A stretch of DNA of 64,000 nt from positions 1,308,428 to 1,372,427 of the forward strand of contig SJOL01007141.1 in assembly GCA_004794785.1 (NCBI GenBank). Direction: 5' to 3'. Source of the DNA: Opisthorchis felineus (lineage: Eukaryota; Platyhelminthes; Trematoda; Opisthorchiida; Opisthorchiidae). The translations under genes were made by a program, and so were the position numbers. Position 1 is the stretch's first letter; each line of letters opens with the position of its first letter. Under the pieces are notes generated by a model. The model was not told where the DNA came from. It ran no database searches and saw nothing but the letters and a program-made list of their open reading frames with translations. Positions 1 through 11,408 of this stretch are shown piece after piece.

Positions 1-1015
1 GCTGAGTTGCATGCCTATTTATTGTGTGCAGTGTGAAGAGAGGGGTGTCAATTCGTGTTTGATAATTGCACACACCACGGTGATCTGGAGCACAACCTTG
101 TTAAAAAGAATCATTATACAGCTAGATCGTAGCGCAGTTTTTTGTGTTTTACCTACCAATACGGGTTCGCTAGCTGAAAAAAAACTTTTCCCGTATTCTC
201 GTCCCCATACTACTATGATTAATCAGGATTGATACACTTCCAACGTCTCTGTCTATCGTTATCGCACGTACTTCACAGAAGAGTGCATTTGGTCAGTTAT
301 CCTCGTTTTCGTTAATACCTCTTGACTACTTACTGATGATTGTAATGCGCCACAGATTCACTCGTCCCTATCATTCAGGAATGGCGGTCTCTCAGAATTT
401 GTTTATTCGTTGCCGCGAGACGCATAAACTCACTAGATAGGATATTCACGAATGGCATTCATTCAACTTGAGTTGCCGCCACTTATTCCCTTTGTACGTT
501 TTTACCGTTGATTGTACTCTCATACATTAACAAAAATTCAGGGTGTAATGGTCGCTCTAAGAGGTGCCAAATTTGTCACATCTCAATTCAGGAGATCTCT
601 AGATCCGTCAGGTATTTCCCTCACACGAATACCTGGTGCCACCACGTCGGGTTTATTCGAAACTTCTGGCATGTCGTTGAATATCACGCCTAAAATTAGA
701 AGACTTAAGCTATTGGGACTCTAATCTTGCCTGAATGTAGCCTAATCAGTAGACTATCATGCGAATGAAGTGAGTTCACAAACCATCGGATACCGAGGGT
801 CAGTAATGGGAGCTCGCGAAATGAATAAAACGCTGGGCTACCAGGGCACATAACCTGTTCTATATTGTCTTTTCCGGTGAGTGTACGGCTCATGCAGACT
901 AATTTGCATGTGAGACACTCAGCGATAACTCATTTTTTTCAATCGGGTATTTCATTTCTGCCGACCATGTCGTCTTTCACTCGTAATATTACCCTGATTA
1001 GTGTCTATATAAGTT
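1..1015. other. unassigned intergenic DNA
   Basis: I see no coding pattern, RNA gene or repeat that recurs elsewhere in the window. Open frames are at most about 108 codons and resemble no family I know. A run of eight adenines near 177-184 is the only low-complexity feature. Confidence 0.6.
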
Positions 1016-1019
1016 CTGA

Positions 1020-1385
1020 TAAAACAAATCACTTTCTCGACAAATACCCTTATTTGCAAATCAACTTGGTTTGCACGAGAGACTCAACTGAATCTCTCGT
1101 TCATGATATTCTTCAATTGAATGTGCTGCGCATAGGCCGTCTTATGTTTCAGCTGGCACGATATTCGAGATACCGCAGTATATTTTCATAAAGGAAACTA
1201 CTCACAAGGTTGCTGAAAACTGTTCTACAGCCCACGAAAGTTTTCGCACTTCTTGGGTTCAAGTAGAACATAAAATTGACGGAAACTTGGGGACTGCGAG
1301 CCCCAAGAAGGGTGAAACCGGTGGTGGGCTGTCGAAGAGCTTTCAGCGACCTTGTGAGTAGTTTCCTTATTGAAAATAACTTCCT
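1020..1385. repeat. hammerhead repeat, fold-back copy
   Basis: Member of the ribozyme repeat family. From 1020 to 1245 it runs in the orientation that puts the ribozyme on the minus strand. It then turns round, and 1255-1375 carries the ribozyme-sense strand on plus. Both ribozyme modules are broken. The minus one lacks the CTGATGA core. The plus one (about 1298-1335) has lost the CTGATG bases before its stem II and has G instead of A, C or U at the cleavage site. The two half-modules are nearly complementary, so a transcript would fold into a long hairpin. Confidence 0.75.
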
Positions 1386-1644
1386 CATTTTTGTTAGGCA
1401 CCGTCCAAATTTAAGCCAGATGTTTTATCTCCTCTCGTCGTGCGACATTATCGCTGCCATATCATCATGCACACTTTTCACTGTTCAAGTGAACTATGGA
1501 GAATTGTCGTGCTAATTAATTATGCCTGTGACTGTCTACCGATACAAGAGCGATTTGCTCAAGCGCATAAAACTGTCGGCAACATCTCTTGTCTTCTGAC
1601 TGCCATGAAGAATTTCCCTAACTCTAACTTTCTGCTTGTAGTTC

Positions 1645-1805
1645 AGGTGGCTGCTGATCTGTTCACCGAGATTGGCAGACGTTTTGTCACCAGTCGTACA
1701 GACATCACCAGAAAACACCAAGCACGTACTGGTGACGTCTCCACGACTGATGACGTAATCTGGGCGAGCAAACTGTCGAACTCGGCACACAGATCAACAA
1801 CCAGC
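1645..1805. repeat. fold-back of two PLE-type terminal repeats
   Basis: Both halves resemble the 3' terminal repeat found beside the PLE remnants at 3.5-4.1 kb. The plus-strand half ends GATCAACAACCAGC and the minus-strand half ends with the related GATCAGCAGCC. The plus half contains CTGATGACGT; the minus half contains CTGGTGATGTC and, 3' of it, AAAACGTCTGCC. These match the hairpin region at 4047-4088 (minus). Read as two PLE ends joined in inverted orientation, with the coding parts gone. Confidence 0.5.
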
Positions 1806-2885
1806 TGATCTACAACCAATTACCGCATTCAAGCCACCAATATTTCCATATTCTACCTCCAACTTCCTTTTGCAGCCCTCTCAGTTTAACTTTCTCGATA
1901 GCAGATCTTCTCGATTTCCCCAACCTCAAAAACCGCATGCTGGCTATCAACTCCAATAATCTTATATCTATTCCAACACTGGTAGCAAATGTTAATATCT
2001 GCACGAATGTCCTCAAACGCACAGTTTTCATCACACAAATCACGAACATCATATTCGATTTCCTATCAGACATTGAAGCTTATTCCTTACAGATGACATC
2101 AAAATCCTCTCTGCTTTTGACGACAACCCTCATATTGAGTCGGTCGCCATTAGAACGACGCATTTAGATATAAGAAAGTATGTGTAAACTTTTCAGCTTA
2201 CTAATACAGCATACTTTCTCATGGTTTAGAAGTACCATCTACCCATTTTCTCTCGATAGTACTATAATTCCTATACATAATGGCACTCCGGAATTGGAAA
2301 TGTGTTTCCATTGCAATTCCAACAGCAGAACCTGCGGTAGTTAAACCCAAGCAAGCAATAACCAATAATCTACAAAAGCTGATTACATAAGTACTTATTT
2401 ATTGCTCGGTCTGGTCTTGGATACTACGCTGTAAATGATTTCATCCTCCGTAAATTTGACAACAAATGCGGGATCGGACACCCATGTACACCGTCATACC
2501 ACGGACGGTACAAAACACTCGAACTGAACGCGTTCTAGCTCATATGAATGGGGTTTGGACTGTGCCCAGTGACCAGTCTCTTTCATTATACTACATGCTC
2601 ATTATCTGCCAACCGTGCTTTCACTGGTGAATCTAGATGGTCCACATGGAATCAGATCGCAGGCGTTGGACTTGTTATTCTCTCCGACTATGGTATGAGC
2701 TTTTTGTAGTCAGGAGTCGTCAGCAAAGATCGGCCGGTTTCGTAAGGTATGATCATGCAATAACCCGGCTGAACTCACAAGGTGTTCATTCCTATGTTGC
2801 ATTAATTCTGAACGTAAGCTTGCCTCTTGATCTGGCTTGCGAACACATTAAAAGAAAAGACTATGATCACTGTCTAGACGTAACA
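1806..2885. other. unassigned DNA
   Basis: No family recognised. Short open frames at 1937-2167 and 2637-2897 show no motif. Nothing here recurs elsewhere in the window. Confidence 0.5.
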
Positions 2886-2889
2886 CAAC

Positions 2890-3080
2890 GCTCATAAGCT
2901 TACTGAAAACCTTTCGACAGCCCACGACCGGTTTGGCCCTTCTTGGGGCTCATTATATAGGAGCGGAACCTGAGGCTTCTTCAACCTTATGCTCTAAGTG
3001 AACCCAAGTTGGAAAACCATCGTAAACGAGAAATTCAGCTGGATTCGGTCGAGTCTCCCATTAAAAGCAAATTAATGTGT
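2890..3080 (-). repeat. hammerhead repeat, degraded copy
   Basis: A ribozyme-family copy whose ribozyme strand is minus (module 2920-2962). Stem II (GCCC/GGGC), the ACCGGU stem III and the GUGGGC side of stem I survive. The core CTGATGA has become ATAATGA and GAA has become CAA, so catalysis should be lost. The body is shortened: the segment beginning AAACGAGAAATTCAGCTGG at about 3026 is in inverted orientation relative to the module. Confidence 0.75.
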
Positions 3081-3085
3081 AAATG

Positions 3086-3468
3086 AGGGTGTTTGATGAT
3101 ATCCTCAGAAGGAAGTTTCACGAAATGGGTTTGATTTCTATTCTTCCTCGAAGCTGCTGCTTCATATACAGGACCAAATCTTTATTAAAAACGCAGTCAT
3201 GCTTACTGGCCGTTGATTCTCTGGTTGCCTCACTACGTCCACCACTCTCTCTGTGGGGTCCTCCACCCCACAGACAGGCATACAAGTCCATGTGTTCTAG
3301 CCGAATGAACTGACAGCACGTGTGCAGTTCACGTTTATAAGGCACACTATTGAAGTTTAAGTCGACGCACGCCTACTGTCCGCATCTGACTACATCAACA
3401 GGTCCGATAAGTTGGAAAAAATTACGTATGGTATGACCCCTATTTTAAACATCAAGCGTTTGCATCAG
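3086..3468. other. unassigned DNA with one strong hairpin
   Basis: No gene or repeat family recognised. Bases 3250-3274 can form a 9-bp perfect stem (TCTGTGGGG pairing with CCCCACAGA) closed by a 7-base loop. Confidence 0.45.
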
Positions 3469-3469
3469 C

Positions 3470-3860
3470 TCATCTGGTTGATCGACTGGTTGGTCGCGCG
3501 ACCAAGATCGTCTTAGAGAGTTTTGCGCTGCCTAGTTGTTGGTTTGCTCCACAGGCAGGGCAACTGGCTGGCAAACGTTCCTAAACAGAAGACATCATCA
3601 ATGCGCGATTGAGTGGCTAAATCAAATTATTGCTAACTCCACGATGACGTTTCGGATGGGATAGTTTACTCTGTTCAGTGATCCCACGGAATAATCGCCC
3701 GTGGTAGGAACTATCAAGGACCGTATTTACAAAATCACACCCAATGAGTGCGCTATGATCTACACAGAATAGGCTGTTAGAAAACTCCACACCGTAACCA
3801 GAGACCAAAAAAGAAAAAGCGAACTCAGCAACCGCGGAACCTGCATCATACACAGGGCGT
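3470..3860 (-). pseudogene. Penelope-like element 3' end, remnant 1
   Basis: The minus-strand frame 3853-3617 has the shape of the C-terminal part of a PLE GIY-YIG endonuclease: an H...I..D..V...VLDSSYHGRLFR stretch, then KLSHPKRHRGV just before the stop. After the stop comes the terminal repeat (about 3610-3470), which recurs at 4080-4000. PLE proteins join a reverse transcriptase to a GIY-YIG nuclease; here only the last 70 or so residues remain. The hairpin module in the terminal repeat is damaged: CTGATGA reads TTGATGA and GAAAC reads GGAAC. Family assignment is moderate, resting on the pattern and on the neighbouring copy. Confidence 0.5.
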
Positions 3861-3869
3861 TAAATAGAT

Positions 3870-4135
3870 CTAGGTAAAGCTGAAGTTTGGAGGCGGATGA
3901 CACGATTTATGCCACAGCAACTGATGGTCGGAGTGAGCGGAATGGCCAAACATCCTGCAGGGGTAGGAAGTTGCAATGTTTTGGAATATAGGTAGCTCGG
4001 GTGCACTGCTTGGTTGTTGGTCTGTTCGCCGAGCTTGGCAGTTGGATTGCAAACGTTTCATCACCTATCGAGGTGACATCGTCAGTACGTCGTCAACCCC
4101 GCACTCCACGATGACGTTTCGGATGGGATAGTTTG
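3870..4135 (-). mobile_element. Penelope-like element 3' end, remnant 2
   Basis: Same orientation as the remnant at 3470-3860. The block at 4102-4135 (minus) repeats the LSHPKRHRGV coding end almost base for base. The terminal repeat follows it, to about 4000, and then sequence absent from remnant 1. Two PLE ends in the same orientation this close together suit the partly tandem structure typical of PLE insertions. The terminal repeat holds a hammerhead-like hairpin, annotated separately. Confidence 0.5.
4047..4088 (-). ncRNA. hammerhead-like hairpin in PLE terminal repeat
   Basis: On the minus strand: CTGACGA (position 7 of the core may be any base), one extra U, a 7-bp hairpin GTCACCT-CGAT-AGGTGAT, then GAAACGTT. 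The last segment could give a two-base-pair stem III (AC with GU, no loop) and a GUU cleavage triplet. Stem I pairs only about three bases (UGC with GUA), and the extra U at the base of stem II is unusual. PLEs are known to carry type I hammerheads with very short stem III, which fits. Activity is doubtful. Confidence 0.4.
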
Positions 4136-6540
4136 CAAGGTGGGAAGTGGAAGGTATGGAAGTGGCAAGGGTGTGGGAGACGCTCTTAGGTCAGTCCGGA
4201 TGGCTTGTTATGGTGCACCGAAATTCGTATAATTTTCCATGAATAAAATGTCACAGCACCTGACAGCCACGCGGACCAAGAAAGTTTGTATACGAGACAG
4301 CAGGAATCGCCAAATGAACAGAATTAACATGGCGGCGCATATAGACCAAATGGACCTTCCCAGTGAACACATGGGCCGAGCAGTATCGTGGGATTTTCTT
4401 GGACTAGGCTGGAGAAACTCAACCTGTTTTCCGATGTTCGTTTAATGATGAGTTATATGTTATTCGGACTGCACAACAGGTATTTGAGCATACCAAGCCA
4501 CAATCATTGACTTGTCATTATTTTCACCAAGTTACGAAAGCTTGATGGATGCCACCTATTATGGTTCGTTAGTTTTAAGTGTCTTTCGTTTGATCTTGGG
4601 CGGAAATCTGAAATCCCATGACATCAATGGTGCCTTTGTCTGATTTCTCGTTTGATTTTCGCTTTGTTCGTTGCAGGAGGCACTAACAGTTATGCGTGAT
4701 CGGGTAATAATGAAATTTTCCCAATTGTTAGCTTCCAAAAACCTTTGTTTGCGCAGTCGCCGTTAGCGTGCTGAGTTGTATAAGTTAACAACGTAGGCAA
4801 AGGTTTTCATTAGTGCGGGGTCTCATGCAGTCGGATCGTTAAGTTGGGGCGAACATACGACCTCTGAACGGTAAGTCAGTCGTGATTGTCAATACACTCG
4901 ACAGCCTAAATGTGTTTATTGATGTTAAACGTTCTTTGCGCTGATGGTTGTAAGTACTGCTGGTTCCAATTCACTCGCTATACAATCTAGAAAAAATATG
5001 GCCGCGTCGAGTAAGGACAACTTCGGCCTTTATGTTCACTATTCCCAGAAAAGCCACTAGAATTTTTGATGCACCATTACATAAATCGCAGACCTCTGTG
5101 CATTAAGGTGAGTGCACTTTATTTGTTAGCGAATGCCCCAAGTGCTCCTTAACGAGCACCAGTTCCTAAACGTCCTACGTAACTATTCCTAGACACATCA
5201 AATTCAAGAGTTATTAGGGTGTAAACATGTACACTACTGATGAAACATGTGAGTAGTGACAGGCCAGGTATCAAAGCGTTGTCCCCGGATCTGATGGAAC
5301 GTTTGTACAACAATTATGGAACTGCCTTGCTGTGGTTGTTCATCACCACTCAGTGTTCAGAAGACGTCTAGGAAAGTTCAAAATGATGCCTGAGAATGGT
5401 CGCTTTTCAAATACTGTGTGCAAATAATATTTCTTACTTTCGCGTCTGATAGCTTGTACCCGCTTAGTTTGTGTTGGTCAACACACAACTCCTCACTGAA
5501 TGGAGTTCTTCCTTCCACGGAAAGCATCTGTGTCCGCTTGGGAATGCGCCAAGAAATCATATTACCCTCCTGTCGGTACGATGCAGCTGTTCTACGACGT
5601 TGGATCTATTGTTGAACATGGATTGCTTCAGTATTCATCGATCGGCTGACAAGGTAACTATGAGCTTTCTTGGAAGTCGTGACTAAATTTGTTGGATGTG
5701 GGATATTTTTGGCCATAGCGTTTTAGCCTCTCTCCAACAACTGATGCCTACTGCCGTCCAAGGACCAATAGGCAACACCAAATTGGCATCTCACCGTCTG
5801 AAAAGCTGACCCGTGATTATAGGTATGGAGTACGCTTTGAAGTTCCTCATCAACTAGTAGCGAATCGGATTGCTATCCCCGGATGAAATTCCTCTTGACT
5901 CTCACCCGGAGAGAGAGAATGCTTGTCACAAGCGACTTTGTCAATGCATGATTACATTGCATAAAATTTTTAAGGGAAACGCCGCCCGTAGCACACTGTT
6001 TTACTCGACATGATAGAACCGAAAGTTTGGTTCACTTGCAGGGCAAACGATGACTTGTATATAATGCTCACTACCTTTTGAACTTGGTATAGGACTATCA
6101 GCTGTACGGTCCTCTGCGTTCCCACTAAAGTCTTTTTTAAGCCCAACGGTCTTAAGATATAGTCTGTCGTGTTAAGCAAAATTGGCTTTTAACGAAAACC
6201 CAAAGGTGGTTTGGTGTTCCAGTCGAAAGTTTTCTTGTCAGTCCTCTCCATGGTTCTCTGTCTGCCTTACAGCTTGTTCAACTTGGCCTGACAAGGCTTC
6301 TGCAGTGACAGCGAAACGTCTGCTAGCAATTGATCCACCACCTGTCAGTCACAATGTACCCCGAGGACATATACGGCACATTCCATGGAATGGTAAACTG
6401 GAAGATAAAGTACTGAGCGGGTGAATAGCACTCTTCATCCTGTGATAATCGTCCTGCCTTGAGTATTCCATTGCTGAAGATGTACCAATCGACTGACAAA
6501 TCTTTTAGGACGTTTTGGTCAGGTCGAACCACGAAGACAT
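4136..6540. other. unassigned DNA
   Basis: About 2.4 kb without a recognisable gene, RNA or repeat. Open frames (for example 4239-4445, 5418-5615, 6182-6424) are short and carry no motif I know. This is one of the longest stretches without a repeat copy. Confidence 0.5.
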
Positions 6541-6545
6541 GTATT

Positions 6546-6576
6546 CATCATCATCATCATTATCATCATCATCATC
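6546..6576. repeat. (CAT)n microsatellite at retrotransposon 3' end
   Basis: Ten CAT-type units with one ATT interruption. On the minus strand they form a (GAT)n tail at the 3' end of the adjoining non-LTR fragment. Confidence 0.9.
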
Positions 6577-6730
6577 GACAGCGAAACTTCAGAGTTCGAC
6601 ACTGATGTTTCACTGCGGTACAACCAGAGTCTATTCAAAAGCCTTATTGTGAAGTAAATGATAACACGGGAATGGACCTGGTGCTACCATGTCATAATAA
6701 TCTCGAGGTGCCTACACGTCCTACACATCT
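6546..6730 (-). mobile_element. non-LTR retrotransposon, 3' UTR fragment
   Basis: On the minus strand this matches the 3' UTR and tail seen at 7140, 18242, 40522 and 57200: a block with ACTCTGGTTGTACCGCAGTGAA, a TGTCG segment and a (GAT)n tail. The coding region is absent, so this is a severely 5'-truncated insertion, typical of target-primed reverse transcription. Confidence 0.7.
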
Positions 6731-7139
6731 AAATTAGCAAGTAGACTACTGACAGTGATCAACCCTTACACGGTTCTGTGGTAAGCTGCTAACCACAGCT
6801 GTTAGTCAATGACCTGTTACACATGTTTCTTAAATGATGAGAACAAAATGCGTGGAACGCCTCGCGTGGCTGAGTTTTTGTGGTCCAGGGTTAGATTTTG
6901 TTAGTAACGCCTTTAAAACGAACTTGAATAATGTAGTAGTGCTCTTCACTCGGTAAGGTGATGCCAAATGCCACCAAGAGAGAAAAATAGTAGCGCTGTT
7001 TAAAATGAACCACACACTAAGTTTTATTTCACTTGGTTACTTGTTGCGAAGCCGTTTGCGATCGGAGAACCCCGCCGCCTTTGAGACCTGCTGACAGATC
7101 ATGAAGGACTCTACGACAGTCAGAGGAAACATTTGGAAT
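6731..7139. other. unassigned DNA between two non-LTR fragments
   Basis: No recognised feature. The flanking non-LTR pieces share one orientation, so this could be a spacer between two insertions or a decayed inner part of one. Confidence 0.4.
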
Positions 7140-7850
7140 CGTCATTGTCATTATTGATAGCAAGACATCGGTGTTCAAAATATGATGCTTTGCCGTGAAA
7201 TGGTAATTTAATTTGAGGTTTTATTGTGAAGGAAAGACATAAAGGGATGGGGAATGAATTGGGCGCTGGTCTACCGTGACTATTCCGAGGTGCCTACAGC
7301 TTCAGACACTCATTCATACAATCTGGAGAGAAACTAACAGAAAGAAAGCCATTGGTATCGATTAGCAGCCGTATCTTCCAGCGTCTCCAACCATACACAG
7401 TGTGCATCACGCGGACCCCATCCCGAAGGGCGAGTCGCACCGACGGCACTCAGACTTTTCGTAGTCTCTTTGGAACCCTCACCAAGGTAGCACAAATAGG
7501 GATGACCTCTCTGTTTCTGCCACTTTGAATTGGACAATGAAAACAGCACCTCCTTCGGAAAACGATGGTTTGGTAGGCGCAATACATGGCCTAGCCAACA
7601 CAGCTTCTGGTGCTGGACACATTCTTCGATTGAACTCCCAATCGCACTACCGAACATCCGTCTTCCAAGTGCCCCGTTGCGGATCCGATAACACCAGTCT
7701 ACACGGGTTACGGCTGTGAGACAACGGTTGTCGAAGACGTGAAGACGTCTCAGTTCCGCTACTTGAAGTGATCCCGTCGCACAGCTGCACAGCCGCACAA
7801 CAAAACGGCCCGTACTGTACCCTGATACACATGTCCTTGATATTCAAGGA
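7140..7850 (-). pseudogene. non-LTR retrotransposon reverse transcriptase, C-terminal end
   Basis: The minus-strand frame 7798-7334 (154 codons) is open and reads like the C-terminal tail of fluke non-LTR polymerases. In order: RRLHVFDNRCLTAVTRV (the RRLQVFDHRCLR block), LCWLGHVLRLPNHRFP, a KWQKQRGHP segment, then GATRPSGWGPRDA and a final tryptophan-rich stretch ending at the stop. The 3' UTR runs down to about 7140 and ends in TGACAATGAC-type repeats. Catalytic RT motifs (YADD) lie upstream and are absent, so this is a 5'-truncated dead copy. It is the best preserved of this family in the window. The clade (RTE-like or other) cannot be fixed from the tail alone. Confidence 0.85.
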
Positions 7851-7861
7851 TATACCACTCT

Positions 7862-8335
7862 AGTTGTGAATGGCTGCGGAAGTTGTAGAATGCACGCTCA
7901 CATCACTGTCGTTTGAACAGTCATCCTCCTGTGCGGGCATAATTATTCTGGCGAGTCCACCCCAAAGGAGGGAAGCACTGAGCTTGAGTTTCGCAATTAC
8001 TGGAGCTCGTCATCAGTACATATCTTTGGCCGTGCCGGGAGTTGAACTCTGTACTTCTGACATGAGAGGCGAGTGTGCTACCGGCGCATGCTGGACACAT
8101 CTGAATTTTCAAGTCTGAAAAGGTGGACATGTTCACGCCTGAGTGATGTGAGTGGTAAGCCCGACGTCTCGAAGGACCACCCAGTAGTATACCTTGGTTG
8201 TCTCAATCGACTGGCCCACCAATTCGGACTTTCAAGTTAGGTAGCTCCACGGACGCTTGAAACCTGTTGAACACTTTTTGTTGAGCTGTGGGTTGCTGCG
8301 GGATTTGTAGAAGACACACTTTGCCACCATAGGTT
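7862..8335 (-). repeat. tRNA-related SINE family B, composite copy
   Basis: Related blocks lie at 42.6, 47.4-48.0 and 51.2 kb. On minus, about 8090-8030 resembles a tRNA head: GCGCCGGTAGCACACTCGC (D-arm/A-box side) and AGAGTTCAACTCCCGG (T-arm/B-box side). The body ends in GTTCAAACGACAGTGATGTGAG and TTCTACAAC. A further partial unit starts at about 8270 with GGGTTGCTGCGGGATTTGTAGAA. A pol III SINE is the likely reading; no coding function. Confidence 0.65.
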
Positions 8336-9780
8336 TCGCAACTTAACAAACGCAACCCAAGCCTCATCTTACCTCATCTGTACGCATGTAAATTGCTGGA
8401 CAACTGAGTTGTGGCGGGGTGTGTAAAAGTTGTTATCACAATGAAACAATCTACTGATGACAGTGACATGCAAAAATTGAAATTAAAAATTAAAAAAAAC
8501 GATTATTAATTACGTCAACTGTTTCAAGAAATGCAACCATCCAAAAATTCAGCAATATTAAGGTAAACAACAAACGCAACAATAAAAATAGTTTAAGACA
8601 AAATGGTTAAATTAAAACGACGTAGTGCAGTGTTACTTTGAAAGTGCGGTATTTCTTGGCCAACAGCTGTCGAGGTTCGACGATTCACAGTTACCAACTA
8701 GAATTGGTTCATATTTGTTCGGAATGCGATGGTGGTGATCGATGAAGCATGTGTAAAGCGTCTGTCTCTGAAGGCCAGGATAACGACAGGGATTGCACAA
8801 AACGTTTCTACACATAAAAATTCAGCCAATGATGTTGGATAGCAATTGCTTCTGTTGTGCAGTTGTTATCCGATCTTGTGTTCGGGAAACGTTTAGCAGA
8901 ACCCCTACCGTTATCCCTACATCTGTCAATCGTGCGGCCTTGACAGCTGCTGGCTTGAACCATTTTACTGCTGCGATTGATTTCCCTTAATAGTGAGGTA
9001 TAAAAGAGTCACTTGAATGCATCCGTAGGAATAATTTTAACCCAATTGAGGGGAATTATCATTTGAGTTAGTTTTACTCTTTGCCCTGCACAGTCTGGTA
9101 GTCCTACAATGAGCTTGGAAGAAAACAACAGTTCACTTCGATCAAACGTTAGTTGAATGATCCATCAGTTTTGGTGATCTGAAATCGTATTTATGTTAAC
9201 TAGTTAGTCCAGAAGACCCTCCCACATACTGAGAAAGGGAGTGATGAACAAATGACACTTGCAGTTTGCCGAACGTTGAGAAAAACGAACGAGTATGCGG
9301 ATTGGAACGAGTGAGGTGATGTAGGGCAGTGTTCTGTGAAAAGTGCACATTAGGCTGAGGTTAACATTTCTCGGCGTATGAACGGGTCGGTGGATGACTG
9401 GAACAGTCAACACAACAAACTAACTCGCACAGATGGAATAGCAGATAAAATTTGTTCACTGACCCTTCCTTCCCAGAGGGCGGAATGTGTGCGACGGTCA
9501 CCTAGGTCTGAACACACTCTTTTGATGGGGGAAACTAACCGATTTGTCCAAATGTTGTTTGCCCAAAGGGTGTTTTACCAGCAACTCCACTGAGGACGGA
9601 TATCAGAAGCCAAGATCCGAGTGACTACAAGTTGTGCCCTGATAATTAATTTCGAGACCTGTGCAGGTCGTAGGCAGTAAACCAAACGACCTTGGCATTT
9701 TTGTGGTTGGAACAAGGTCAGACAAAGTTTTTGGAATGGAATGGTGCCGTGCGTGTAATCGTTATTCCATTGATGTGAGA
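8336..9780. other. unassigned DNA
   Basis: AT-rich at 8470-8620 with several A-runs. No gene, RNA or shared repeat recognised. The minus frame 8815-8633 and plus frame 9378-9593 carry no motif I know. Confidence 0.5.
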
Positions 9781-9781
9781 A

Positions 9782-9985
9782 AGGGGCGAGATGGCTCAGT
9801 GGTTAGAGCGCGAATTTACTTACCGGAAGGTCTGTGGTTCGAACCCGACCTCTGCCTATCGACTTCCTCTGTCTAGGCTTGGGCAACCTGAGAGTATCCC
9901 AGCCCTCACGCTTCCTCCGGGTGGCATGGCAGCTAGGCACAGAAAGGGTGTTACAGCTAAACGATTTTTCGGTTTTTCGGTGTGA
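9782..9985 (+). repeat. tRNA-related SINE family A, copy 1
   Basis: It begins GGGGCGAGATGGCTCAGTGG. The A box TGGCTCAGTGG (9792-9802) fits the pol III consensus and the B box GGTTCGAACCC (9836-9846) is close to it, 33 bases between. A shared body follows (CTAGGCTTGGGCAACCTG, GGTGGCATGGCAG) and the copy fades out in T-rich sequence. The ends of the tRNA-like head do not form an acceptor stem, so it is not a tRNA gene. Body and head match the copy at 58835 closely, which suggests a fairly young family. Confidence 0.9.
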
Positions 9986-10074
9986 GATAGCATATTTGAG
10001 AAGCTCAATTGCACATGAATTGGATTTTGACAGGAGACGCAAATGAATGCAACTGATCAGCTTCCAGCAACACA

Positions 10075-10265
10075 AACGAGAGATTCAGCTGGAATCAGGC
10101 GAGTCTCCTACGAAAACCAAATTTGTTGAAATTTGTCCAATTCGGGTTCAAATAGGACAAAAGGTTGACGGAAACTCGGAGACTGTGCCTTCCAGGTGAG
10201 TCCCAGATGAGTGAAATCAGTCGTGAGCTGTCAAAGAGTTTTCAGCAACATTACGAGTAGTGTGT
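10075..10265 (+). repeat. hammerhead repeat, degraded copy
   Basis: Ribozyme strand is plus. The body (GAGATTCAGCTGGAATCAGG, then GTTCAAATAGGACAAAAGG) leads into a damaged module at 10186-10228 where CTGATGA reads AGGTGA-like. GAAA and the CGTGAGC side of stem I remain. The copy ends at ATTACGAGTAGTGTGTTA, the usual 3' boundary of the unit. Confidence 0.7.
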
Positions 10266-11030
10266 TACGTCTACACAGGTTTGAGAAGTCCTTGAACCAG
10301 GTGAGGAATAGAAACAGATAGCAGCGTTGTTTCGTGTGAAAAGGCGGACACTGGTGTGTTGAACAAAAATATGGAGAACAATTTCTGAACCCTATGGCAG
10401 GGAGAGGGTCTCAAAACACCTTTTTGAAATCTCTGATCCTCTTGGGATCACAATGCTCAGACAGAAAAGCACTTTGAAAATTCATCGCCCGCCAGCAAAG
10501 GACCACACAGTTGTCTCAGGTTTAGCACCCCCTAACAATGCGTCGACCTGTCAGTGGTACCGTTATAGCCACAGAACAAGGAAGAACCTGCTTACTGTTG
10601 TTGCGTTATCGCCCGATGGCTTGATATGATTAAATCTCGAGTGTGGGTCACGTGTAAGTGAACGCTATAACCGTTGATGGCAGGAATTTATCACTCGCCT
10701 TTGCTCAGTGTGGATTGTTAGGAAAAGCAATCAATGTGATTGTGATTCTCATAGGGATTACTTTTTACTCTCTGCATTTCGACTCTACTAAACAGTTTGT
10801 TTATTCACACTGTGTTTCGAATACGACATCAGGAGAACTGTTTAATCAAGCACCGTAAAAGCTTAGTGTAGTCCATAGTGGTTATAACTATTACTTGTCG
10901 AGTTTGTGCTAGCTAATAGCATCGAAACTAAATGTAGATGCCATGGGGGAGGTTTTTGGGTGAATTAGCCACAACGTAACCTTTGTCAACCCATCATCGG
11001 TTTTCAACATTATACAAACGCCTGCTTCCG
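10266..11030. other. unassigned DNA
   Basis: No gene or shared repeat recognised. The open frame 10658-10858 has no motif. Confidence 0.45.
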
Positions 11031-11241
11031 AAGAAAATATCGTGGTTTTTGACAAATGCCCTTATTGGCACATCAATTTGGTTTTCACGGATGACTTGGC
11101 TGGAACTCTCATTTATGATATTCTTCAACTGAATGTGTTGCACAAAGGCTGCCCCATATTTTAGTTGGTGCGATGTTTGAGGTATTGCAGTGTATTTTCG
11201 CAAAGGAAACTACTTACAAGGTTGCTGAAGACTTTTCAACA

Positions 11242-11284
11242 GCCCTCAACTGGTTTCGTCCTTTTTGGGGCTCATCAGGTATCA
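11242..11284 (-). ncRNA. hammerhead ribozyme, core intact, stem I weak
   Basis: CTGATGA and GAAA are intact. Stem II is GCCC/GGAC with one mismatch, stem III is AC/GU around CA, and the cleavage triplet is GUU, which is allowed. Stem I (GAGGGC against UGAUAC) keeps only two pairs, so folding and cleavage would probably be poor. Confidence 0.55.
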
Positions 11285-11408
11285 GAAACAGAAATTTCAG
11301 CTTAGTAACCCGTGAAAAACAATTTGGTATGCAAATGAAAGTATTTATGAAAATTTGTCCAATTTGGGTTCAAGTAGAACATAAGGTAGACGGGAACTGG
11401 CAGACTGC

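Noticed and set aside
9782..9855. True tRNA gene
   Set aside because: A and B boxes are good, but the ends do not pair as an acceptor stem and the SINE body follows.
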